This document shows, piece after piece, positions 25,082 through 33,258 of a DNA stretch of 61,221 nucleotides. Every line of letters starts with the position of its first letter. Position 1 is the stretch's first letter. This DNA is from an uncultured Ectothiorhodospiraceae bacterium (GTDB lineage Bacteria; Pseudomonadota; Gammaproteobacteria; XJ16; Halofilaceae), in contig CAJXKK010000016.1 of assembly GCA_913055615.1 (NCBI GenBank), positions 1-61,221 on the forward strand. Reading direction: 5' to 3'. Position numbers and translations under genes: made by a program. The notes under the pieces were generated by a model. It saw nothing but the letters and a program-made list of their open reading frames with translations, made no database searches and had not been told where the DNA came from.

Positions 25082-27646
25082 TTACGACTTGGGGCGTTCG
25101 TTCTTCGGGTCGTAGAGGGGCTTGTAGCCGACCGATTCGACCTTGACCGGGTAGATTTCGTCGAAGTACTGGATGTTGAGGGTGCGGCCCTCTTCGCAGT
25201 ACGCGTACGGCAGGTAGCCGAGGCAGATGTTTTTGCCGACGGACGGGCCGTACGCAACGCTGGTGACGTAGGAACGCCGGCCGGCTTCGTCGACCAGGGT
25301 CTTGCCGGTTTCCGGATCCATGATCGGCAGATGCCCCACCGGATAACGCGCGACGCCGTTGGCATCGGTGTTCCCGGTCATGGTCATCGTGCACAGATAC
25401 GCCGGCTGGTGCGCACGCTCGCGCTGGGCGACGTACGCCTCCTTGCCGTAGAAGTCGGCCGCCTTGACCTTCGGCCGGGCCAGATCCGCTTCCATGAGGT
25501 TGTAGTCGACTTTCAGGTCCGCGTTCTGCAGACGCAGGCACTTCTCGAGGCGACGGCTGTTGGCGTAGGTCTCGATGCCGACCGGGGTGACGCCCTGGCC
25601 GTACAGCGTGTCCCACAGCGCGAGGCCGTCGTCGTACTTGAAGTGCAGCTCCCAGCCCTGCTCGCCGACGTAGGAGATGCGGAACGCGGTGACCGGCGTG
25701 CCGTTGACCGTGATGTCCCTGATGGCGGCGAAGGGGAAGTTCTCCACCGTGAGTTCATCCGGGTTGTCGGCGACGGCCTGCAGCGTGGTGCGGGCGTTCG
25801 GGCCCCACAGGCCAATGCAGCCGAAGTCGGTCGTGCGCTCCTGGATGTCGACGCTCAAGCCCTTGTCCTCGGCCATGCGCTTCATCCAGATGTAATCGCG
25901 GTTGCCGGCATCGCCGCCGTCGATGACGCGGTAGTGGTTGTCACCCAGGCGCAGGACCGTCAGGTCGGCGCGCACACCACCCTCGTGGTCGAGGAAGTGG
26001 GTGTAGACGCCCTTGCCGACCGGCGTATCGCCGCCGACCTTCGCCACGCAGGTGTACTCCATCAGGGCCTCGGCATCGGCGCCGGTGATGTCGTAGATGG
26101 CGAAGTGCGACAGGTTGATCATGCCGACGTTCTCGGACATCTCGAGGTGCTCGGCGTTGGAGACCCGCCAGAAATGGCGGTTGTCCCACTCGGCCTTGCG
26201 CTCGGGCACCTTGTCACCCCACTTCTCGAGCAGGTGCTCGTTGCTGGCGTAGCCGTGGGCGCGCTCCCAGCCGGCCGCCTCCATGAAGTAGCCGCCAAGC
26301 TCGACCTCGCGCTCGTAGAAGGGACTCTGGCGCAGGTTGCGCGCCGCCGTGTACGGCTCGCGGTTATGCACCGGCGGATTGTAGACCTTGAACGCGGTCT
26401 CGTAAGAGCGGGCCTCGATGTAGTCCGCTTCCTTCTGGAACGGGTAGTAGCGCGCGAAGTCGATGCCGTGCGGATCGACCTCGACGCGGCCGTCCGTCAT
26501 CCAGTCAGCGACGACCTTACCGGTGCCCGGGCCGTCCTTCACCCAGACGGACTCGACATACCACAGGCCGCGCACCTCGGCCGACTCGCCGATCGACGGG
26601 CCGCCGTCGGCCGTAACCTGCAGCAGACCGTTGAAGGAGCGCTTATCATCGTAACCGAGTTCACCGAGGATGGGCGTGAGTTCCATGGCCCGCTCGAGCG
26701 GCTCCATGATCTGCTCCATCTCGAGGTCGCGCTGCGACGGCGACAGGCGCGCCTGTTCCTTCTCGAGGATATCGCGCGGATGGACCATGCGCGGCGCCTT
26801 CTCCTCGTAGTAGCCCCACTCGATCTGGCCGCCCTCGGTGGTCTTCGGATCGCCGGTATCGCGAAGGTAGGCGGAGTTGCCCTGGTCGCGCAGCAGCGGG
26901 TAGCCGATGTCCTTGCCGGTGCCGGCGAATTCCTCGTACGGCCCGAACCACAGCAGCGGGTGATCGACCGGCATGACCGGCAGGTCCTCGCCGGCCATCT
27001 CGGCGATGAGGCGCCCCCACAGGCCGGCGCAGCAGACGACGTACGGGGCCTCGATGTAACCGCGGCGGGTATGCACGCCCTTGATGCGGCCGTTGTCGAT
27101 CTCCAGGCCGGTGGCCGGGGTGTTGGCGAAGGCCTGCAGCTTGCCGGTCTCCTCGGCCTTCTTGACGAGTTCTCCACTGAAGATCTGCGAGCGCGGGATC
27201 ACGAGACCGGCATCCGGGTCGTACATCGCGCCCTGGATCTGGTCCTCCTCGATCAGCGGCATCAGTTCCTTGGCTTCCTTCGCGCTGATCATGCGCACGT
27301 TGGTGCCGAAGGCACGGCCGGAGTCGACCTTGCGCTTGAGCTCTTCCATGCGCTCGTCGTCATCGACGCGCGCCACCTCCAGACCCCCGACACGGTCGTA
27401 GTGCCCCATGCGGTCGAAGAACTCGATGCTGTAACCGGTCGTGTAGCACGTCATCTCGTCGTGCGCGGTCGCGAAGCAGAAATCGGAGGCGTGCGAGGTC
27501 GAGCCGATATCCGTCGGGATCGCCGATTTATCGATGCCGACGATATTGTCCCACCCGCGCTCGATCAGGTGGTGAGCGACCGATGCCCCGACGATACCGC
27601 CTTGGCCGATAATGACGACGTTCGCGCTTTTGGGAAATTCCGCCAT
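25082..27646 (-). CDS. Dimethylglycine dehydrogenase-like FAD/GcvT protein
   Basis: 854 residues from the ATG at 27646, with an AGGAG site. The N-terminal half (1-400) is a DAO-type FAD domain: VVIIGQGGIVGASVAHHL and GSTSHASDF, where the His aligns with the covalent-flavin His of dimethylglycine dehydrogenase. The C-terminal half (about 430-850) is a GcvT-like folate domain with NVGMINLSHFA, YVGEQGWELHF and the end KRE-type PVKVESVGYKPLYDP. Relatives demethylate dimethylglycine, sarcosine or similar amines, pass electrons to ETF and the C1 unit to tetrahydrofolate. It converges with the MttB-family gene and follows hyuA on the same strand. The exact substrate is not fixed by sequence. Confidence 0.85.
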   Translation of the reverse strand: MAEFPKSANVVIIGQGGIVGASVAHHLIERGWDNIVGIDKSAIPTDIGSTSHASDFCFATAHDEMTCYTTGYSIEFFDRMGHYDRVGGLEVARVDDDERMEELKRKVDSGRAFGTNVRMISAKEAKELMPLIEEDQIQGAMYDPDAGLVIPRSQIFSGELVKKAEETGKLQAFANTPATGLEIDNGRIKGVHTRRGYIEAPYVVCCAGLWGRLIAEMAGEDLPVMPVDHPLLWFGPYEEFAGTGKDIGYPLLRDQGNSAYLRDTGDPKTTEGGQIEWGYYEEKAPRMVHPRDILEKEQARLSPSQRDLEMEQIMEPLERAMELTPILGELGYDDKRSFNGLLQVTADGGPSIGESAEVRGLWYVESVWVKDGPGTGKVVADWMTDGRVEVDPHGIDFARYYPFQKEADYIEARSYETAFKVYNPPVHNREPYTAARNLRQSPFYEREVELGGYFMEAAGWERAHGYASNEHLLEKWGDKVPERKAEWDNRHFWRVSNAEHLEMSENVGMINLSHFAIYDITGADAEALMEYTCVAKVGGDTPVGKGVYTHFLDHEGGVRADLTVLRLGDNHYRVIDGGDAGNRDYIWMKRMAEDKGLSVDIQERTTDFGCIGLWGPNARTTLQAVADNPDELTVENFPFAAIRDITVNGTPVTAFRISYVGEQGWELHFKYDDGLALWDTLYGQGVTPVGIETYANSRRLEKCLRLQNADLKVDYNLMEADLARPKVKAADFYGKEAYVAQRERAHQPAYLCTMTMTGNTDANGVARYPVGHLPIMDPETGKTLVDEAGRRSYVTSVAYGPSVGKNICLGYLPYAYCEEGRTLNIQYFDEIYPVKVESVGYKPLYDPKNERPKS

Positions 27647-27923
27647 GGGTTGTGACTCCTGATGAACAGCGGTTGCGCGTGAATCAACAGCGCCGATTTG
27701 CCCCGGACTTCGGGTGCGATCACCGCCCGGATGTGAGTATGGCTGGGCCAGTTGACAGCCGTGAAGTTTCCTGTCGCTCCCCGAAGTGGTCAAGCGCGCT
27801 GACGGGCACAGGACAGTATGCGGCGCAGGTGACACTTTCGACCGCCTGGCGGTCCATGCGGTTCCCCAAGACACGTACTCGCCCCGTCCTTGCGAACATC
27901 ACCGGGATAAGGCGAACAACGAC

Positions 27924-28098
27924 CGTAGGAGCGGGCTTGCCCGCGAACCGCTGTCCGATGGCAATCACCGCTCTGGCGTGTCACGGCATTGATGCGTGTC
28001 TCCATGGCGCGCGACCGCAGCCGGACCGTGTCCGGCTGTCGACTACCCGGCCTCCTGCGGCAGCGGGAAAACGGTTCGCGGGCAAGCCCGCTCCTGCA
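27924..28098. repeat. Inverted REP-like pair (element C)
   Basis: CGTAGGAGCGGGCTTGCCCG at the left faces CGGTTCGCGGGCAAGCCCGC at the right (28072-28098), about 120 bp apart. This is the gggcttgccc variant of the REP core. The interval 27647-28168 between the FAD/GcvT gene and hyuA holds no other feature that I can support. Confidence 0.78.
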
Positions 28099-28168
28099 GT
28101 CCCTGCGTTGCCCGCGTCCTGGCGGTCGTCTGGGGCTCGCGATGACGCCCCCGGAACAAACGCCCGGA

Positions 28169-30160
28169 TCAGGCGTTCAGCACTGGGCCGCGGGCGGTCG
28201 CGGTGACCACACCCTCGAAGAAGATCTCGCTGCCGTCATCGGCATGGCCGATGGTCGCGCTGCGCTCGCTCGCCACTGCGATCTCCGCCGCGCCGGACAG
28301 CTCGGCCTGGCGGGTCGCCAGGCGTTCGGCCTCCGCCTCAGCCCAGGCCCAAGCCTGCTCCAGCGTCTCCAGGGTGGAGATGCCATGGGCGGTGTGCACG
28401 CGGAAGCGCTCGCCGGCCAGCGGCGTTATGGTCGCCGTCAAGCGCTGGACGACGCCGGCGATCACGGCGCCGACAGCGTTCGCGACCTCGGCATAAGGCG
28501 GCAGCACGCAGCGCGTCCCGAGCCGTCGCGCGATTACCTCACCGTAGGCGCCCGCCGGTGCACCGATGGCCACCAGCGGCCAGCGCAGCGCGATGCCCAC
28601 ATCCACGGCGGCCAGCGGCGGCCGCGCGCCGATCGCTCGATCGACCAGGGCCCGGGCCCCCGGGGCGGGCACGCCGTCCGGGGCGACCTCGCTGTCCGCC
28701 AGCGCCGTCATGAACGCGTGCCGGGCCCCGTCTTCACCGACCGTATCGATGATCCGCGCCGACAACGCCTGCGGCGTGCCCAGATCGCGACCCCATTTGT
28801 AGCGCGCCGCGCGGATGAGCATCGACGCCCCCAGCGTCGCCGCTTCCGCGGACCACAGCGTGTGCCAGCCCAGCACGTGGGCCGCGTCCGTGGGCGTAAA
28901 GCCGGCGAGGCCGACGATTCCCTGCTCGACCAGGCGATCGAGCGCGCGCTGGCGGGTCTGTTCCGCGAACAGGGTCACCAGGTCGAGCGGGCCGTCGGCG
29001 AGCCGGTCCCAGAGCAGGCGCTGACTGCGCGAGAGGGCATCCGCACCGCCGATGGGCGCGCGCCGACGCACGGCAAAGCGCCCAGCGTGCTCGCGCAGGA
29101 CGACGTTCTCGGCCTGCGCGCGCAGCGTCTCCAGCACGCCCGGCACCCGGGCGGCGAGCTGCGCCAGCGGGATGAGGCGATGCGGACCGATATGGAAGGG
29201 CGGCGCGAACGCCAGCGTGATCTCGCTGTCACCGCCGAGGCCGCAGGTGTGCACCTCGACCGCGTCGACCCGGGTCCGCCAGCCGCCGATCACCGCCCCC
29301 TCGCGGTGGCGCCGCGGCTCCCCGTTGTCGAGGACGCCGATGTCGCTGGTGGTCCCGCCCATATCGAACACCACCGCGTTCGGCTCGCCAGCCAGGTGGC
29401 GCGCGCCGACCAGGCTGGCGGCGGGTCCGGAGAGGATCGTCTCGACCGGCGCCTGCAGGGCGAGCTCGGCGGTCACCAGCGACCCGTCACCGCGCACGAC
29501 CATCAGCGGCACCTCGATCCCGTGGGTCTGCAGCAGTCCGCGCACGGATCCGATCAGATCGGTCAACAGCGGGATCAGGCGGGCGTTCAGAAGCGCGGTC
29601 AGGGCGCGGCGCGGGGCGTCGAGCGCCCCCGAGAGCTGGTGGCCGCAGGAAACCGGGAGCCCGGTGCGCTCGGCGATCAACTGGCGCGCCCGGCGTTCAT
29701 GGGCGGGATTGCGGACGGCGAATCGGGCGGCGACGGCGAAGGCCGACACGGCATCGGCGTGGCGCTCGATCGCGGCCTCCAGGGCCGCGCTGTCGAACGG
29801 CGCACGCTCGCTACCGCTGCCGTCGTGGCCACCGGCGACGAATTCCACCCGATCGCGCCCGACGGCGCCGCCCAGGTCGCCGCGTTCGAGCACCTCACGC
29901 CCTTCGCCGATCAGGATCAGCGCGACCCGCTGACCCTCACCCTCGACCACCGCGTTGGTCGCCAGCGTTGTCGAGATCGACACCAGTCCGATCGGCTCGG
30001 CGGCGCCCGCCAGGACACCGTCGAACGCCTCGCCGATACCGCGGCTGAGGTCATCGTGACTGGTCAGCGCCTTGGCGCTGGAGTGTACATGCCCGGTTTT
30101 ATCGACCAGTACCGCGTCGGTGTACGTCCCACCGGTATCGATCCCCAGCGTAAGGCCCAT
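28169..30160 (-). CDS. Hydantoinase/oxoprolinase A-family protein
   Basis: 663 residues of the HyuA family. The N-terminal ASKHA-type nucleotide site is clear (LGIDTGGTYTDAVLVD, STTLATNAVVEG), as is the second phosphate segment VVFDMGGTTSDIGVL and the LSGPAASLVGARHLAG region. HyuA proteins act with a HyuB partner in ATP-dependent opening of hydantoins or 5-oxoproline. No hyuB is seen next to it. It precedes the dimethylglycine dehydrogenase-like gene on the same strand. N-methylhydantoinase gives a precursor of sarcosine, which would fit, but the missing HyuB makes that uncertain. Some ASKHA proteins also reactivate corrinoids; whether this one could serve the MttB-family protein is speculation. 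Confidence 0.75.
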   Translation of the reverse strand: MGLTLGIDTGGTYTDAVLVDKTGHVHSSAKALTSHDDLSRGIGEAFDGVLAGAAEPIGLVSISTTLATNAVVEGEGQRVALILIGEGREVLERGDLGGAVGRDRVEFVAGGHDGSGSERAPFDSAALEAAIERHADAVSAFAVAARFAVRNPAHERRARQLIAERTGLPVSCGHQLSGALDAPRRALTALLNARLIPLLTDLIGSVRGLLQTHGIEVPLMVVRGDGSLVTAELALQAPVETILSGPAASLVGARHLAGEPNAVVFDMGGTTSDIGVLDNGEPRRHREGAVIGGWRTRVDAVEVHTCGLGGDSEITLAFAPPFHIGPHRLIPLAQLAARVPGVLETLRAQAENVVLREHAGRFAVRRRAPIGGADALSRSQRLLWDRLADGPLDLVTLFAEQTRQRALDRLVEQGIVGLAGFTPTDAAHVLGWHTLWSAEAATLGASMLIRAARYKWGRDLGTPQALSARIIDTVGEDGARHAFMTALADSEVAPDGVPAPGARALVDRAIGARPPLAAVDVGIALRWPLVAIGAPAGAYGEVIARRLGTRCVLPPYAEVANAVGAVIAGVVQRLTATITPLAGERFRVHTAHGISTLETLEQAWAWAEAEAERLATRQAELSGAAEIAVASERSATIGHADDGSEIFFEGVVTATARGPVLNA

Positions 30161-30258
30161 CTCCCGCCCCCGGCTCCAAAGGCGGGTACGCTAATCGAAC
30201 GGGCCGCTTCGCAAAAGGGTTTTCGCGCGCCGGGCGCAAACCGCCCGGGACGGCCCAC

Positions 30259-31164
30259 TCAGTCGGACGCGGGGGGCTGCGGATCAACGCCCTCCGGCGG
30301 GAAATCGATACGCACGCGGTAGTTCTCGTCGCTGCCCGGATCCGGTATGTTCGACAGGCCTTCATAGCGCAGCAGTGCACCGGTCTCGGCGTGATACGCG
30401 ACATCGATCGGATCGGCCAGCCAGCGGATGAACATATTGTCGGGCTCCATGCGGATCACCAGCGCCGGTTCGCCCAGGACCCTGCGCTCGTCGACGACCC
30501 GGAGCCGGAACGGGACGGTCTGCTGCTGGCTGGCCGCGGCGAACGGGAAGCGCAGGGTCTCGCCGTCACGGAGCCGGTCCAGATTGCGGTAGATCATCAA
30601 ATCGAATCCGGCATCGGCGACCATACCCTGCGGCGGGTCGATCACGGTCCGCTCCGTCGCCCTGTCCTCGCGCTTGCGGTAGGTCAGTTCGATACGGCCA
30701 TCGTCTTTGCGCTCCAGCGCCTCGATGTATCCGGTGCGCGTGTCCTCGAGCCGGAATGACGGCGCCAGCGGCGCCTGTTCGAACGACACCCGCTTGCGGG
30801 CGAAGGTCTCGCCCTGTGGATCGACGTACTCCACCCGGTCGGACACCAGTTCGCCATCGACGACCTCCGGTTCATGGACTTCCCGATAGACCGGTTCGCC
30901 CGAATCCAGCTCGAACGCATGGCCTTCACGGGGCTCAAGCGCGGCCTCCGGCGCGCTCGCCGCGCGCACTGTCGCCGTCAGCAGCAGACCGGCAAAAAGG
31001 ATCACCGTGCACGCCACGGATACCCCGGCGGAGCGCGAGGACCGGCGGGTGGCCTCGAATCCGGCCCGATCGGCCCCGCGAAAAAGCCCTTGATAACGGT
31101 CCGGTTCGCCAGGTGACTGGCATCGACCCGACGAGCGGACAGGAGTCAAACGATGGCTTTGCAT
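30259..31164 (-). CDS. Hypothetical exported protein
   Basis: About 300 residues if the ATG at 31164 is used; the true start is uncertain, because the signal peptide lies well inside the frame (RRSSRSAG then VSVACTVILFAGLLLTATVRA-S, split here at AxA-S). A GTG just before VACTV is a possible alternative. After cleavage the protein is rich in beta-type segments (VEYVDPQGETFARKRVSF, RIELTYRKR, LRFPFAAASQQQTVPFRLRVVD), suggesting a periplasmic all-beta fold. I do not recognise the family. It ends 98 bp before hyuA on the same strand and is divergent from the B12-domain regulator. Confidence 0.6.
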   Translation of the reverse strand: MQSHRLTPVRSSGRCQSPGEPDRYQGLFRGADRAGFEATRRSSRSAGVSVACTVILFAGLLLTATVRAASAPEAALEPREGHAFELDSGEPVYREVHEPEVVDGELVSDRVEYVDPQGETFARKRVSFEQAPLAPSFRLEDTRTGYIEALERKDDGRIELTYRKREDRATERTVIDPPQGMVADAGFDLMIYRNLDRLRDGETLRFPFAAASQQQTVPFRLRVVDERRVLGEPALVIRMEPDNMFIRWLADPIDVAYHAETGALLRYEGLSNIPDPGSDENYRVRIDFPPEGVDPQPPASD

Positions 31165-31329
31165 GCCGATATCCCCGCAGGGCCCCACCGATCCGGTCGG
31201 CCCCGCAACCAAAAACGATCAAATCGATCACCTGTAATCCTGGGCCGGATGCGAAGAATGGTCAATGCGCGCCCCAGTCGCCCCATTTATTCGCATAATA
31301 TCGGAATTCCCGGTCATGTCATTGATCCA

Positions 31330-31364
31330 TTGACCGAGACCGACGGCTGGCCTAATATCGGCCA
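31330..31364 (+). promoter_or_regulatory. Promoter and palindrome of the B12-domain regulator gene
   Basis: TTGACC (31330-31335), a 17-bp spacer and TAATAT (31353-31358) form a good sigma70 promoter 25-30 bp before the ATG. A palindrome TGGCC-N7-GGCCA (31348-31364) covers the -10, an arrangement suited to repression, possibly by the regulator itself. TAATATCGG occurs twice, here and at 31296. Confidence 0.55.
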
Positions 31365-31389
31365 AACCGTTCACGCTGATATCTCCGAC

Positions 31390-32298
31390 ATGAAATCCGT
31401 TCTGTCTCCGAAGGAACTCGGTGCCGCGATCGGGGTCAGCGAGTCGTCACTGAAGCGCTGGGCCGACAGCGGTCGCCTGCAGGTCGCCCGCACGGCCGGC
31501 GGCCACCGCCGCATCGACCGCAGCGAGGCGATCCGCTTCGTCCGGTCGCAGGGGTTCGCGCTGGAACGTCCCGCCATCCTGGGCCTGGAGGACATCGACG
31601 CGGTCTCCTCCCGGTGCGATATGGACGACCCGGCGAGCGCGCTGCACGCAGCCCTCAGCAATGGCGAGGCTGAGCGGGCGCGCGGGCTGGCGCTGGCGCG
31701 CTACGTCGAAGGCATGCCGCTCGCCCTGATCATAGATCGCATGATCGCGCCCGCCATGCGCGCCATCGGCGACCGTTGGAGCCATGGTGAGGACGGAATC
31801 CTGATCGAGCACCGCGCCGCCGACATCTGCAGCCAGATTCTCGACCGGGTGCGGAGCGTGGGCGTGATCGGCCCCGACCGCTGTGGCGCCGTCGGCGGCA
31901 GCCCCGCCGAAGACCCCTACGTCCTGCCGTCGCTGATGGCCGCATCCGTGCTCGCCAGCGAGGGCTGGGACGAGGTCAATCTGTCCGCGAACACCCCGGC
32001 TTCCGTACTCGCGCAGGCCGCCGTCGAGTCGAGCGCCAACCTCGTGTGGATCGCGTTCTCGACCGAAGACGGTGCCGACCAGGTCCAGAAGGTGACCGGC
32101 GATCTGCGCCACGCACTCGACGACGCGGGCATGGAGTCGGGCATCGTCATCGGCGGGCCGGCGCTCAATGCGGTCACGTCGGTCAACATCCCCGGCGTGT
32201 ACCACGCCCGATCGATGACGGAACTCGCCGCCTTTGCCCAGGGGCTGCGGTCCAGCCGCCCCGCGCGGACCGCGAACGCGGCAGGCGCGACGGCGTGA
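31390..32298 (+). CDS. MerR-type regulator with B12-binding domain (LitR/CarH-like)
   Basis: 302 residues from the ATG at 31390. The MerR-type winged helix (SPKELGAAIGVSESSLKRW, TAGGHRRI) is followed by a four-helix segment with the W-x9-EH motif (Trp130, Glu140-His141) that holds adenosylcobalamin in CarH, then a Rossmann-like B12 domain (LMAASVLASEGWDEVNL). CarH/LitR proteins repress light-stress genes in the dark and release DNA in light. Here the ExH segment that supplies the lower cobalt ligand reads EDPYVLP, with no His, so B12 binding may be weak or lost. It leads a cluster of membrane-lipid genes, a usual LitR setting. The desaturase gene follows directly. Confidence 0.82.
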   Translation: MKSVLSPKELGAAIGVSESSLKRWADSGRLQVARTAGGHRRIDRSEAIRFVRSQGFALERPAILGLEDIDAVSSRCDMDDPASALHAALSNGEAERARGLALARYVEGMPLALIIDRMIAPAMRAIGDRWSHGEDGILIEHRAADICSQILDRVRSVGVIGPDRCGAVGGSPAEDPYVLPSLMAASVLASEGWDEVNLSANTPASVLAQAAVESSANLVWIAFSTEDGADQVQKVTGDLRHALDDAGMESGIVIGGPALNAVTSVNIPGVYHARSMTELAAFAQGLRSSRPARTANAAGATA

Positions 32299-32348
32299 CC
32301 TTACGGACTCACCACCGCGGCCCCGGAGCCGCCATCTGGCACTGGTTG

Positions 32349-33251
32349 ATGAGCGACGGTGCGCCAGGCCCCCTCGACGGCCCGCGTGACGAGCGCATCG
32401 ACTGGCCGCGCGCCCTGCCCTTCATCGCCCTGCATGCCGCCTGCCTCGGCGTCTTTGTGGTCGGGTTCTCATGGATCGCCATGGGCGCGTGCATCGCGTT
32501 CTATGTGCTGCGCATGTTCTTCGTCACCGGCTTCTATCACCGCTACTTCTCGCATCGCAGCTTCCGCACGTCACGGGCGTTCCAGTTCGTGATGGCCGCA
32601 CTGGGCTGCACGGCAGGCCAGCGCGGCCCGCTGTGGTGGGCGGGGCACCACCGCCACCACCACGGCCACGCCGACGAGCACGACGACGCGCACTCCCCCG
32701 ACCAGCACGGCCTGCTGTGGGCCCATATCGGCTGGTTCCTGACCCGGGGCAACTACCCGACGCCCTGGCGGTACGTACGTGACTGGGCGCGCTATCCCGA
32801 ACTGCGCTGGCTGAATCGCCTCGACTGGTTGCCGCTGGCGCTGTTCGCGCTCGCCACCTGGGGACTCGGCGTCTGGCTCGCCGAGGCTGCGCCCGGCCTC
32901 GGCACGGACGGCCCGCAGATGCTGGTCTGGGGCTTTTTCGTATCCACCGTGCTGCTCTATCACGGCACCTATACGATCAATTCGCTGGCGCACCGTTTCG
33001 GCCGCCGCCGGTTCGAGACCCGCGACTCCAGCCGCAACAACTTCTGGCTGTCGGTGGTTACGCTTGGCGAGGGCTGGCACAACAACCATCATCACTACCC
33101 GGCCACCGCGCGCCAGGGGTTTTACTGGTGGGAACTCGACCCGACCTGGTACGCCCTGATCGTGCTCTCCTGGACGGGCCTGATCCGCGAACTCCGTCCC
33201 GTCCCGAAGGCCGTCCTCGAGCACCGCCGTATCGCCGCAGGCGCGGACTGA
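32349..33251 (+). CDS. Acyl-CoA/acyl-lipid delta-9-type fatty acid desaturase
   Basis: 300 residues from the ATG at 32349; a GTG at 32295 that overlaps the regulator's stop codon is an alternative and would add 18 residues. A membrane di-iron desaturase: the three histidine boxes are HRYFSHR, HHRHHH and HNNHHH, with hydrophobic segments near residues 20-55 and 145-195. It should introduce a double bond into a saturated acyl chain with O2 and electrons from a ferredoxin or cytochrome. It forms one transcription unit with the FAD oxidase and DUF1365 genes (7 bp gap), a group common beside LitR-type regulators. Confidence 0.87.
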   Translation: MSDGAPGPLDGPRDERIDWPRALPFIALHAACLGVFVVGFSWIAMGACIAFYVLRMFFVTGFYHRYFSHRSFRTSRAFQFVMAALGCTAGQRGPLWWAGHHRHHHGHADEHDDAHSPDQHGLLWAHIGWFLTRGNYPTPWRYVRDWARYPELRWLNRLDWLPLALFALATWGLGVWLAEAAPGLGTDGPQMLVWGFFVSTVLLYHGTYTINSLAHRFGRRRFETRDSSRNNFWLSVVTLGEGWHNNHHHYPATARQGFYWWELDPTWYALIVLSWTGLIRELRPVPKAVLEHRRIAAGAD

Positions 33252-33258
33252 TACCCGG

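Noticed and set aside
25073-27655. An 860-codon open frame on the plus strand
   Set aside because: It is the antisense of the FAD/GcvT gene. It has no domain and is very rich in Val, Arg, Ala and Leu, as expected from GC-rich third positions.
27989-30322. A 777-codon open frame on the plus strand
   Set aside because: Antisense of the HyuA-like gene; Arg/Gly/Gln-rich without any motif.
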